Origin: Bryobacteraceae bacterium
GTDB taxonomy: Bacteria > Acidobacteriota > Terriglobia > Bryobacterales > Bryobacteraceae
Reading direction: 5' to 3'
DNA: 64,000 nt
Assembly: GCA_041394945.1 (NCBI GenBank)
Contig: JAWKHH010000002.1
Span: forward strand, 1 to 64,000
Shown: piece by piece, positions 30,223-39,127 of the stretch
How the letters are laid out: each line of letters starts with the position of its first letter
Numbering within the stretch: the stretch's first letter is position 1
Program-made: the position numbers and the translations under genes
Notes under the pieces: model-generated
What the model saw: the letters and a program-made list of their open reading frames with translations, nothing else
Databases searched by the model: none
Told to the model about the DNA's origin: nothing

Positions 30223-32730
30223 CTATTCGATCACCAGCACCGCCACGTTGGAAGAGATCCCACCGGTGCGCACTTGAACCAGAACACGGATGCCGGTTCG
30301 GGCGTCCAAGGGAATTGTCACCCGCACATTGTACAATCCGGCTTCACCGGGTGCCAATTGGGCGGACTGAACCACAGCCGGCTTGCCATCAATGAGCACT
30401 TCGGGCATGCGGACCACCGCGGCTGCCTCACGCGGACCGCGCTGGAACGGCGCCGGACGGGGGTCGACCTCGCCGAGTCCAGTGACCCGAAGCGTCACGG
30501 TATCGCCGGGATGGGCAGGTTGAGATGGATAGTTCAGTTTTCCATCGGCGTTGGCGACAATGGCCGCGCACTCATTGAGGATGCCGAACGAGCGCTTCTC
30601 GCCGTAGGTGAACGTGTAGATGCCAGGGGCGGCATCGACCAGGCGGGCGAAGGCCGGCGGCGACAGAGCGCCGTCGCGCGAGACGCGGATGGCCACGGTG
30701 CGTCCGGTGGCCAGGCCGAAGGGCACTTGGAAATCGATGCGGTCCGGCGAGACGGCGATCAAGCCAGCGGGGCTGTCATCGACGGTCACGCGGACGCCGC
30801 CGAGTTCTTCGGGGAGATCGGTGGAGAGGTAGCGATCAAGCGCGCGGACCGGGGGCGCGGTGAGTGCGCGCCCGGCCATGTTCGATCCGAGAATCGCGAC
30901 GGCTGTTCCGGGCGCCAGTTCCGCCGGACCAACTCCGAGGCCGGCGGCGTTCCTGATGTTCTGGGAAACGAAGACGGGGTAGGTATCGCTCGCGACCCAC
31001 CCGCGGGCGGGGCTGAGGGCCTGCACGATTCCGCTGGGCGTGGGGCTCGAGTCCGTGGCGGTGTCGCCACCTGCTAGATACCAGGTGTCGCCGACTACGG
31101 CTCCGGCCATGCCGCTGGCGGGAAGCGGCGGGTAGATGCTGGGGTACCAGATGCCGTTCGGCGCGAGGATCTGGAGCGTCTGCAGGTGATAGAAGACCTG
31201 GCCGAGATCGAGGCGGCCGGCGGGCGCGGAACGGCCACCCGCGACCCAGAGGCGGCCTTCAAAGAGAGCGGCCGAAGCATCGTGGACGGGGCGGTCCGTG
31301 GGCGGGCCTTCGCGCCAAACGCCGGAATCGGACGAGAAGATGAACACACGGTTGGTGGCGGTGGTTCCATCGGTTGTGCCGTTGACGACCCAGATGTCGC
31401 GGCCGTTGACCGCAACGGCGCTGCCGGACAAGGCCACCGGCATCGGCGCGAGGCCGGACCACTGGCCGGTGGATGGTTCGAACACCCATGCGGAGTCCGA
31501 GGCCGGTGCGGATGCGGTGGCGCCGCCGAAGAAGTAGAAGCGCCCGTCGAGGGCGGCGCAAGCGCCGGACGCCGCTGCGCCGGGCATGGCGGCGACGGTG
31601 GACCAGGATCGAGCCGCCGGTTCATACACCGAAACCGTGGCCAGCGCTGGGCCTTCGAGCGAGGTGCGGCCGCCGGCCAGATACAGTTTTCCACCTGCCG
31701 CGGCCGCGCAATGCCGCCACAGGGCATAGGGCATGTCCGGGAGTTCGCTCCAGCGTCTGGCAGCCGGGTCGTACGAGGCCGCGCGGCGGAGCGTCCGGTT
31801 GCCGTCACTGCCACCGGTGAGGAACAACTGGCCGCCGAGGGAGGCCGCGGCAGCGCCCATCGTCGCGCCGCTGGGGATCGCAACCGGGAGGGAGCGCGCT
31901 CCGCCGGACTCGCGCAGTTCCGAGGTGACGAGGTGGAGGTTGGGGCTGAGGATTGCGTTGAGCGGACCCTCGATCCCGTCGGGCGTGGATTGCTCGGTGA
32001 TGCATTGACTGGGCGGCGTGGTGCCCGGCAGGCAGCCATCCATGCCAGGGAAGACCGTGATCCCTTCCCGGCCGAAGACGTATGGGGCAGTGATGCCGAG
32101 CTTCGGCAGAACCGTGATGGGAATGAACGACGTTCCGTGAAACTCGAAGCCGGTGATGCGCTGGTTCGAATCGACCTTGAAGCTGGCGGTGAGCGAAGTT
32201 TGCGGACGTTCCGGAAAAGGCAGCGGGAACGGAAACTCGATCGGGGGGAAATCGACGAACAAGGCCGAGAAGCCGCTGGCGTCGGAGAGCATGGGGAGAC
32301 GGTTGTAGCGCGACGATTTCTGGATGAGGATGTTCTGGAAGATGGCGTGGACTTCGAGGTTGGTGACTTCGCCGGTATCCAGATTGAGCCGGCCCTGACT
32401 GATTTGCGTGGAGCTGCTGAGCGCCTGCTCGCCGTGCATGTCGATGTAGTGGCCGTTGGCGAAGGCGAACCGGGGGACGCCGGCTACGGCGTGCCAACGC
32501 ACCTGAAATCGCGATATGCGGCCCGAGGGAGGACTGAACTCGATCGAAACCCAGCCGTGGAGATTGATGGACGCGACGCCGTTGCCGAAGGGGTAGTTGG
32601 AGATGTCGTCGCCGAAGGAGGTCCGCGCGTCGTCGAGGGGGCCGGCGAGAACTCCAGACTCGGGCAGGGTAATGGCGGCGCAGCAGATGGCCGCCGCCAA
32701 GCCGGTGAGGCAAATCCGTGTGGTTCGCAT
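30223..32730 (-). CDS. Secreted Kelch-repeat protein with TIGR03437-like C-terminus
   Basis: An 835-residue exported protein (signal ICLTGLAAAICCAAITLP). Residues about 30-280 form an unassigned beta-rich domain; about 280-560 are Kelch blades (GGSDGNRTLRRAASYDPAARRWSELPDMP, of which GG and the W/P spacing are diagnostic). The last 240 residues resemble TIGR03437: NAAGLGVGPAELAPGTAVAI, LGGVRVTVDDSPAGLIAVSP and RIDFQVPFGLATGR. That domain is expanded in Solibacter and relatives, which supports the taxonomic guess. Its ATG overlaps the SGNH gene stop (TAATG). Confidence 0.82.
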   Translation of the reverse strand: MRTTRICLTGLAAAICCAAITLPESGVLAGPLDDARTSFGDDISNYPFGNGVASINLHGWVSIEFSPPSGRISRFQVRWHAVAGVPRFAFANGHYIDMHGEQALSSSTQISQGRLNLDTGEVTNLEVHAIFQNILIQKSSRYNRLPMLSDASGFSALFVDFPPIEFPFPLPFPERPQTSLTASFKVDSNQRITGFEFHGTSFIPITVLPKLGITAPYVFGREGITVFPGMDGCLPGTTPPSQCITEQSTPDGIEGPLNAILSPNLHLVTSELRESGGARSLPVAIPSGATMGAAAASLGGQLFLTGGSDGNRTLRRAASYDPAARRWSELPDMPYALWRHCAAAAGGKLYLAGGRTSLEGPALATVSVYEPAARSWSTVAAMPGAAASGACAALDGRFYFFGGATASAPASDSAWVFEPSTGQWSGLAPMPVALSGSAVAVNGRDIWVVNGTTDGTTATNRVFIFSSDSGVWREGPPTDRPVHDASAALFEGRLWVAGGRSAPAGRLDLGQVFYHLQTLQILAPNGIWYPSIYPPLPASGMAGAVVGDTWYLAGGDTATDSSPTPSGIVQALSPARGWVASDTYPVFVSQNIRNAAGLGVGPAELAPGTAVAILGSNMAGRALTAPPVRALDRYLSTDLPEELGGVRVTVDDSPAGLIAVSPDRIDFQVPFGLATGRTVAIRVSRDGALSPPAFARLVDAAPGIYTFTYGEKRSFGILNECAAIVANADGKLNYPSQPAHPGDTVTLRVTGLGEVDPRPAPFQRGPREAAAVVRMPEVLIDGKPAVVQSAQLAPGEAGLYNVRVTIPLDARTGIRVLVQVRTGGISSNVAVLVIE

Positions 32731-33920
32731 TATTGCGCCTCCACCGCCGCGGGAGCGTAGCTGGATCCGTAGGTGCTGTTGAGGAAATCGAGAACCTGGT
32801 TGGCGAGGATGGTTTGTCCCGCCGCCGAGGGATACAGACCGTCTTCGGAGTAGAAGCCGCCGAGATAGGCGCCAGCGACGGAGGCAGCCCCGGAGCGCGC
32901 GCCGGACGTCTTGACCTGGCGGAGTATTGCGGCCAGATCGAACACGGCGAAGCCTTTCGACTGCGCGGCGGTGCGGATGGCGCTGTTGTAGCCGCTGACG
33001 GCGGTGCGAACTCCGGAGGCGACGGAGGCGGAAAGGACAGAGCCCTGGGAGAGCGCATTGTCGCGGCGTCCACGGAGCGCGTCACCGACTTCGACCATGC
33101 CGCCGAGGGTGAGCAGATCGCCGGCGGCGAGGCCGAAGCGCGTGCGAAGACTTTCTCCGGTGAGGCCGAAGCGAGCGCCGAGTTCATCGGTGGAGGCGAA
33201 ATAGGCAGTGTCGGTGGGGTCCGGCACAGTCATCACGACGACAGTGGCGACGGTGGCGGAGAGGGTTTCGAGGAGTTGGGTGAAGTCGGCGGTGAAGGAG
33301 CCAGTAGAGGTGATGCGGGAAGCATCGTTGGCGACGGCGGCCTCGGCGACGTCGGAAAAGCCGAGTTGGACAAAAGCCAAGGTGGGGTTCATCGTGACGG
33401 CGTACTCGGCCTGCGTGAGCAGGATGGGCGGATCGAGCACGAGGTAGGGGCCGCCGAGGATGGAGTTGGCGAGGGTCTGCAGGATGTCGCCTTCGACGGT
33501 GGTGATGAGCTTGAGGCCCTCCTGCTGGGGTTTGGGACGCAGGCGGAGGGAGTCGCCAAGGCGGAGGAACGGAATCGACAGGTTGGTGGTGAAGAAGGAA
33601 AACGGCAGGGCCCGTTCGCCGCTCTGCGCGACTTCCGGCTGAAGGCCGCCGAGGGGCCGGTAGGAGTTGAGCACGCCGACCTGGCCGGATTCACGGAAGG
33701 CCGGGACCGCGATGTAGGTTCCCATCTGGCGCACGGCGACGACGGGCCAGGCCTTGCGCTGCGCGGCCTCGGTGAGACGGAAGCCGGCGAAACCGGCGGA
33801 AATGCCGTCGCCGAGGACGATGGTGAGAGTTGGGTCGAGGCGGGTGCGGGGGGTTTGGGCGAACGCCGCAGCGGCGATCAGCGTGAGAGCCGCGATTCGG
33901 AGGTGGCGCTGCGTGGTCAT
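32730..33920 (-). CDS. SGNH/GDSL-like exported protein with atypical catalytic motifs
   Basis: A 396-residue exported protein. Block I reads VLGDGISAGF rather than GDS; ATVVVMTVPDPTDTAYF suits block III, and the C-terminal block is DGLYPSAAGQ, where esterases have DGxHP. The nucleophile could be the Ser of GDGIS, but the catalytic His position is occupied by Tyr. The overall order still fits the SGNH fold, with a large helical insertion. Genes for FadL-like porins followed by such lipase-like proteins recur in bacteria, which suggests a lipid or hydrophobic ester substrate. It overlaps its neighbours by 4 bases upstream and 1 base downstream. Confidence 0.65.
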   Translation of the reverse strand: MTTQRHLRIAALTLIAAAAFAQTPRTRLDPTLTIVLGDGISAGFAGFRLTEAAQRKAWPVVAVRQMGTYIAVPAFRESGQVGVLNSYRPLGGLQPEVAQSGERALPFSFFTTNLSIPFLRLGDSLRLRPKPQQEGLKLITTVEGDILQTLANSILGGPYLVLDPPILLTQAEYAVTMNPTLAFVQLGFSDVAEAAVANDASRITSTGSFTADFTQLLETLSATVATVVVMTVPDPTDTAYFASTDELGARFGLTGESLRTRFGLAAGDLLTLGGMVEVGDALRGRRDNALSQGSVLSASVASGVRTAVSGYNSAIRTAAQSKGFAVFDLAAILRQVKTSGARSGAASVAGAYLGGFYSEDGLYPSAAGQTILANQVLDFLNSTYGSSYAPAAVEAQ

Positions 33921-35356
33921 TGGCTATCCATAGTCATGCCGCGCTTGCCGAACCGCAAGGCGATACCCAGGAGTTGCGCGGTGCTTTTCCAATCGCCGTT
34001 GGTGAAGACGTTGGCGTTGGCGGCCACGTTGGTGGTGCGGGGAAGGAACTTGGTGAACTGATAGAAGAGCGTGAATTCTTTTCCGGCGATCTCCTTGGAC
34101 GCGCCGGCATTGAAGTTCAGACGCGAACTGTCGGGCCACAAGGGGCTGACCGCGGCTTCGGGGACGGGGGTTCCGTCGAAAGCCCAGCCGGCGCGGACCG
34201 TAAAGCCACGCATCGGGCGCTCCCAACCGAGGCGGACGGCCCAGGCGTTATGGAAGCTATAGTCGATGCGGGCCTCGGCCGGCGTTGCGACGTCGGGGCC
34301 ATTTCGGCTGAAGTTGAGGACGACGTACTTGAGGCGTCGATAGTCCTGCATCTGCACGTCCATCGAGATGAGGTTGTTGCCGAGAGCCTCGGTGGCGACG
34401 CCGACGGCGTAGGTTGCGGGCGTGGGAAAGGTGGCGCTGGCTTCCTGCTCGGGGAACTGGCTGGCGAAGACTTCGGGGCCAGCGAGGGGCCGGAGAGGGT
34501 AGTTCCGATCGAACGCAAAGGAGGCCTTGCCGCGGAAGTGCTGGGTGACGGCGGTCCGGTAGGCGGCGCCGAGGCGGGTCTTCCAGCGAGGATGCCAATA
34601 GAGCACGCCGAGGGATCCGCCGATGTTGTTCGAAGTGGCGGCGAAGCGGGAGCGGCCTTCCGGCAGCAGGCGGGCGATGATTGCGCCGCCCGCGGCAGGG
34701 TCGGCGTCGGGGAAGATCTGGGGCGAAAGCTGAGTGCCGAGATCGCGGCCTTCGACGTAAGGATTGAGCATGCTTTGTTCGAGCAGGACGTGGGTGTGGA
34801 CGAGAGCGGCGCCGAAGGCGACGGCCAGCCGGTCATTGACGCGGTAGGCGACCGTGGGCTGCATCCAGATCGACTCCATCTTGGGGCGCGTGGTATGGAA
34901 GCGGGCGACGAACTTGGTGTTTCGGGGATCGTCGTCCTTGAAGTTGGTCCAGTTGCCGCCGAGGCCAAAGGGAGCGAACGAACCGAAGCCGACAGTCCAC
35001 TTGGGAGAGAGCCGCGCGGACATGTAGAGATTGGGGACGACGAGGATCTTCGGGCTGATAAAGCCCTGGTAGCCCCTTTCGGGGACAATTGTGCCGTTTG
35101 GCGCGACCGAGGGGGTGAAGGTAAAATTGCCGTGGACCAGGAGCATGTCCATCTGGGCGCGGAAACCATCCTGGAAGGCGATGCCCGCTGGATTGTAGAA
35201 GAGGGCGGACCCGTCGCTGGCGACCGCGACGAAAGCGCCACCCATGCCGGTGGCCCGGCTACCGATCTCTTGAATGGAAAACGCCGCTCCCCATGCGCAG
35301 GCGGCGAGACCGAAGCATCCGTTCAAGAGCCAGATACGGCGGCTCAGTGCGGGCAC
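33917..35356 (-). CDS. FadL/OmpP1/TodX-family outer-membrane transporter
   Basis: A 479-residue outer-membrane beta-barrel. After the signal peptide (WLLNGCFGLAACAWGAAF) the mature N-terminus carries the family hatch motif: IGSRATGMGGAFVAVASDGSALFYNPAG. The barrel ends in a short charged tail rather than the usual aromatic residue. The family takes up long-chain fatty acids and aromatic hydrocarbons. GTG 35356 is used because the signal peptide follows directly, but it has no well-spaced ribosome site. A strong site (AGGAGG, 35385-35390) instead serves an out-of-frame 11-codon ORF that overlaps this start. It is first in the FadL-SGNH-Kelch operon. Confidence 0.85.
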   Translation of the reverse strand: MPALSRRIWLLNGCFGLAACAWGAAFSIQEIGSRATGMGGAFVAVASDGSALFYNPAGIAFQDGFRAQMDMLLVHGNFTFTPSVAPNGTIVPERGYQGFISPKILVVPNLYMSARLSPKWTVGFGSFAPFGLGGNWTNFKDDDPRNTKFVARFHTTRPKMESIWMQPTVAYRVNDRLAVAFGAALVHTHVLLEQSMLNPYVEGRDLGTQLSPQIFPDADPAAGGAIIARLLPEGRSRFAATSNNIGGSLGVLYWHPRWKTRLGAAYRTAVTQHFRGKASFAFDRNYPLRPLAGPEVFASQFPEQEASATFPTPATYAVGVATEALGNNLISMDVQMQDYRRLKYVVLNFSRNGPDVATPAEARIDYSFHNAWAVRLGWERPMRGFTVRAGWAFDGTPVPEAAVSPLWPDSSRLNFNAGASKEIAGKEFTLFYQFTKFLPRTTNVAANANVFTNGDWKSTAQLLGIALRFGKRGMTMDSQ

Positions 35357-35379
35357 TCCCTTCCGGGCGCTGGTACCAT
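35344..35379 (-). other. Possible 11-codon leader ORF overlapping the fadL-like start
   Basis: ATG at 35379 has a perfect AGGAGG 5 bases upstream and encodes MVPAPGRECPH before a TGA at 35344-35346. The stop lies just inside the FadL-like gene, 7 bases after its GTG. Either translation of the leader is coupled to the porin gene, or a frameshift (biological or sequencing) separates the true ATG from the body of the gene. Confidence 0.4.
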
Positions 35380-35782
35380 GATTACCTCCTCGTTGTGGGA
35401 CTCAGAATGGCATTGTAACACCGGAGTGCGAGGCCATACGCATGAGGAACGGGCGCAAAACGGACCACTTCCTGCGCCGGATGGACGGTTGGTTTCCGGC
35501 GAGCGGGCATTGCTGCGGCCGGTGCGATGGTAGGGTAATGACAATGGAGGACAGCGCGCTGAAATCCGTTTCGAAAGGCAGGCCGCCTCTGGGCAGGACG
35601 AAACGTTGGGCGAGCGGCGGACACATACCGTTTGGGCCGGGCCGCCGGCGGGTGCGCGTGAACGAGCGGCGGGTCCGGCCGGGTGCGCAGTGGATTACTA
35701 TAGCTCCAGGCATGAGAATCATTGCCGTCCGAGACACTTGGCCGATGGCAGACCGGCCGACGTTGCGCAGCACGGGAGGATT
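35380..35782. other. Divergent intergenic region
   Basis: This 403-bp region lies between the porin operon and the pseudokinase-cyclase gene and must hold both promoters. A plus-strand frame from ATG 35442 ends in a TGA that overlaps the TTG start of the kinase-like gene. Its 114-residue product, with an HCCGRC cluster, matches nothing I know and its codon pattern is poor, so I do not call it. I find no RNA-like structure. Confidence 0.4.
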
Positions 35783-37972
35783 TTGACGCTGGAAGACGAC
35801 GTCAGCTCGCGGCTTTCCCCGGAGGCCGATCCGTTAGCAGGGCGGCCGCTGCTCAACGACCGTTACGAGGTGGAGCGGAAGATCAGCAGCAGCCATACGA
35901 GTGTGTTGTTTCTCGGGCGCGACAAGAGGCTGCACGGCAAGCGCGTGGTGATCAAGGTGCTGCGCGAGGAAGCGAGCCAGGACGAATGGATCCGGCGGAA
36001 GTTCCAGCAGGAACTGGAGGCTTTGTCGCGGATCGACCATCCGGGCGTGGTCGGAGTGCTCGACAGCGGACGGACGGCGACGGGGAAGGAGTTTCTGGTT
36101 ACGCAGTTCGTGGACGGGGCGGACCTGCGGAGCCAGTTGACTCCTGAAGGAATGGACTTCCGGCGGGTGGCGACGATCATCCGGCAGGTGGCCGGGGCGC
36201 TGGACGCGGCTCACGAGGCGGGCGTGCTGCATCGCAACGTGAAACCGGAGAAGATTGTCGTCCGCGAGATTTCGGGCAGCGAATTCGCCACTTTGACGGG
36301 TTTCGGCATCGCCGGGATTTCGAATTCGGCGTTCACGGGGAACATTACGCGCGTGGCGGGCAGCACGGCCTACATGGCGCCGGAACAATACTCAGGCAAT
36401 CCCTCGCGCGCGAGCGACCTCTACGCGCTGGGCGTGGTGGCTTTCGAGATGATCACGGGCGTCCAGCCGTTTCCTGGGAACGGCTACATTCACCTGTCGT
36501 CCGAGCAGGATGCGGTATGCCCGCGGCCGGGAGAACTTCGTCCGGATGTGCCGGTGGCGGCGGGGCGCGCGGTGCTCAAGGCGATCTCGTTCCGGGCGGA
36601 GAACCGGCACGAATCAGCGGGCGAGTTCGCCGAGGAACTCTACGCGGGTTTGATGTCGGACCCTTCGCAGGAGGCCTCGGGCGGTCTCGAGATGGCTCAC
36701 GTACTGTTCATGGACCTGGTGGGCTACTCGATGCTCGGGATGCATCAGCAGAAGGCGGCGATCAAGGAACTGCAGGCGCTGGTGCGGGGGTCTAAGCGGC
36801 ACCAGGAGGCGGAGCGGACGCGGGATATCGTTCGGCTGCCGACAGGCGACGGCATGGCGCTGGTGTTCTTCCGGGATCCGACGGCTCCGGCGCGGTGCGC
36901 GGTGGAGTTGTGTGACGCGCTGCGCCGGCATCCGCACCTGAGGGCGCGGATGGGCATTCATTCCGGGCCCGTATTTCGAGTGGCCGATATCAACGAGAAC
37001 AGCAATGTCTCCGGCGGCGGCATCAACATGGCGCAGCGAGTGATGGATTGCGGCGACGCGGGGCACATCCTTGTTTCGAAGGTGGTGGCGGATGTGCTGG
37101 CGCAGTTCGGCGAGTGGCGTCCCTATCTGACTGATCTGGGGGAGCACTCCGTGAAGCACGGGGTGACGACGCATCTCTACAATCTGGCTACTCCGGATGC
37201 GGGAAATCCGGAGATTCCGGCGAGGCTCGGGAACGCACCGGTTCCGCCGGTGACGCGGACGGAACGCGGGAATCCGCCGGTGAGCGCGCCGTTGAGCCAG
37301 GTGACGGGTCAGGCGCGGCGGATCGGTATGTTCGCGGCGCCGGCGCTGGTGCTGTTGCTTGGGATGGGATTCCTTGTTTGGAAGTTCGCAGGCGGTCCGG
37401 GACCGGCGGCGGCAGTGACTCAGACGCGGCTTGGATACTCGCTGACCGTACAGCGACCTGAGACGGGCTCTGAACAAGCGCACCTGGCCCACGAAACGGC
37501 GTTGGGCACGAACGCGGCGGTATCGATCGATTTCGATACGGTTCAGGCCGGACACCTCTACGTGCTCGCCGAGGGCACGGACACCGAGAGGGGCGCGCCG
37601 AAAATGGATCTGCTTTATCCGCGGCGGGAGGACGTCTCGCGGTTGGAGGCGGGGAGCGCGGTGCGCGTTCCGCCGGACAAATCGACGTGGCTAACGAATA
37701 GCCCAGCCGGACGGAAGGCGATCCACGTCGTGTGGTCCGCGAGTCCGGTTCAGGAACTGGAGAATGCGCGGAACGCGGCGGGCGAAGCAGGTGGAAGCAT
37801 CCGGATGGCGGCCGCGTATGACGCGATCCGGGAATTAGCGGCGTCGAGAAATCACGGCGCGGGGGCGGCCGCGAGCACGGAGGAGCAGCGAACGGTACTC
37901 CAGTCGTCGGGAGACCCGCTGGCATACACCATTGAGCTCGACTGGACTGTCGGAGCAGATGCGCGGCGATAG
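35783..37972 (+). CDS. Pseudokinase - class III nucleotidyl cyclase fusion, membrane anchored
   Basis: A 729-residue protein with a Hanks-type kinase fold in residues 28-285 that lacks catalytic residues: the glycine loop is ISSSHTSVLFLG, HRD is H150-R151-N152 (LHRNVKPEKI) and DFG is G173-F174-G175 (LTGFGIAGI); the ATP lysine K58 remains. A class III cyclase domain follows with both metal aspartates (FMDLVGYS, D311; PTGDGMALVF, D356) and the transition-state pair N415 and R419 (GINMAQRV), so it may be active. One membrane helix (about 515-535) leads to a C-terminal extracytoplasmic DUF4384-like domain. TTG 35783 has GGAGG only 3 bases upstream, so the start is uncertain. Confidence 0.82.
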   Translation: MTLEDDVSSRLSPEADPLAGRPLLNDRYEVERKISSSHTSVLFLGRDKRLHGKRVVIKVLREEASQDEWIRRKFQQELEALSRIDHPGVVGVLDSGRTATGKEFLVTQFVDGADLRSQLTPEGMDFRRVATIIRQVAGALDAAHEAGVLHRNVKPEKIVVREISGSEFATLTGFGIAGISNSAFTGNITRVAGSTAYMAPEQYSGNPSRASDLYALGVVAFEMITGVQPFPGNGYIHLSSEQDAVCPRPGELRPDVPVAAGRAVLKAISFRAENRHESAGEFAEELYAGLMSDPSQEASGGLEMAHVLFMDLVGYSMLGMHQQKAAIKELQALVRGSKRHQEAERTRDIVRLPTGDGMALVFFRDPTAPARCAVELCDALRRHPHLRARMGIHSGPVFRVADINENSNVSGGGINMAQRVMDCGDAGHILVSKVVADVLAQFGEWRPYLTDLGEHSVKHGVTTHLYNLATPDAGNPEIPARLGNAPVPPVTRTERGNPPVSAPLSQVTGQARRIGMFAAPALVLLLGMGFLVWKFAGGPGPAAAVTQTRLGYSLTVQRPETGSEQAHLAHETALGTNAAVSIDFDTVQAGHLYVLAEGTDTERGAPKMDLLYPRREDVSRLEAGSAVRVPPDKSTWLTNSPAGRKAIHVVWSASPVQELENARNAAGEAGGSIRMAAAYDAIRELAASRNHGAGAAASTEEQRTVLQSSGDPLAYTIELDWTVGADARR

Positions 37973-37990
37973 GCGGAGGCCGGCGGGAGC

Positions 37991-39046
37991 TCAGGAACCC
38001 GCGAATTCGGTCAGCGGGACGAAGCGGGTGATTTCATCGAGCCGGCCCCGCTTCTTGAGCATGGGGTGGAGAGTATCGAGCGCCAGTCGCGCCGGCTCCG
38101 CCACGACAGCGGTCCAGCGATCCTGCATGTCCGCCGCTGGCCGGTAGCGAAGCAGCGCACGGGCGTTCTCTTCCTCCGGCGTGGTGTCCTGACGCATGAC
38201 CATCGAGCAGGCGATGCCCTGCGAGTAGGCGGCGATATCGTCGGCTTCGAGGTGGGCGATGCGCTCGCGGACGAGAGCTTCCAGCACCTCCGGGGTTCGC
38301 ATGTTGACGATGACGCTGACGGAGCCGAGACCGGCGAGGAGGTTCAGACGGCTGATCTTGCCATCGGCCTCGCGGTCGATCCGTTTCAGGACGGGCCAGG
38401 GGTCCTTCCATTTCGGCATGAAGTCGAGGAAGTAGCAGGCGCGTCCGGCGCCGTGCCAGATATTGGGAACACGGTCGGGCGCGAGGCTTTCGAGCGTCTT
38501 GACGACGCCGCGGAAGGCTTTGAGATAGAAGAAGCGGGTTACCATTCCCCAGGCTTCGTAACCGATGCCGGCATAGCCGGGAAGGAGATTGGTTTCGACG
38601 AGGGCGTTGATCCGCCGGGTGGCCTCTTGGACGTGCGCGGGCGACGCGGCGCGGGGAAGGCGGTCCAGATGATGCCGCGCGAAGGACAAAGCCAGACCTG
38701 CGTGAACCATCAACATGAGGTCCGAGGGGATATCGGGGCCTTCGCCTTCGGTGAGGAGGTTCCTGGGCTCGGGATTGTTCCGGAGGACCCGGTTTCCGTA
38801 GTGCTGCCCAAGTCCTTCGGCCAGCCACAGCGCGCGGAAGCGCTCGGTGGAGCGGATGCGGGCGACCATTTCGCGAATGGGCAGTTCTCCACCGAGGAAC
38901 CTTTGGGTGAACTCGACGGATTCAATGGTGCGGATCTTGTTGCTGCTCTCCACGCTGCCGATGCGGCGGTAGCCGGCCGGGGCGCAGAGGACGCCGCTGA
39001 TGGGCGGCATGATCGCGTTCGCCACTTTGAAAAAGAGCGGGCTCAA
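37991..39046 (-). CDS. DUF1702-like protein (tentative), copy 2
   Basis: A 351-residue soluble protein. It shares motif order with the product of 22300-23241: PGYAGIGYEAWGMVTRFF, NIWHGAGRACYFLDFMP, LAGLGSVSVIVNMRTPEVLEAL and a YSQGIACSMVMRQ block. Compared with copy 1 it has an additional 90-residue N-terminal region (FFKVANAIMPPISGV, IREMVARIRSTERFRALWLAEGLG) and lacks the CASC pair. TTG 39046 follows GAAAGG. It lies 81 bases downstream of the phosphonate operon on the same strand and converges on the pseudokinase gene, so it could be a distal member of the phosphonate transcript. The function is unknown. Confidence 0.45.
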   Translation of the reverse strand: MSPLFFKVANAIMPPISGVLCAPAGYRRIGSVESSNKIRTIESVEFTQRFLGGELPIREMVARIRSTERFRALWLAEGLGQHYGNRVLRNNPEPRNLLTEGEGPDIPSDLMLMVHAGLALSFARHHLDRLPRAASPAHVQEATRRINALVETNLLPGYAGIGYEAWGMVTRFFYLKAFRGVVKTLESLAPDRVPNIWHGAGRACYFLDFMPKWKDPWPVLKRIDREADGKISRLNLLAGLGSVSVIVNMRTPEVLEALVRERIAHLEADDIAAYSQGIACSMVMRQDTTPEEENARALLRYRPAADMQDRWTAVVAEPARLALDTLHPMLKKRGRLDEITRFVPLTEFAGS

Positions 39047-39127
39047 GCTGAAGGACCTTTCGGGAACACGATCATACCAACCGGCCAGGAGCGGTGTCGA
39101 CTTCGTGGCGCCGGTGAGAGTGGGGGG

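Noticed and set aside
35442..35786. 114-codon ORF ahead of the pseudokinase gene
   Set aside because: The stop overlaps the next start, but composition and lack of any recognisable motif make it unsupported.
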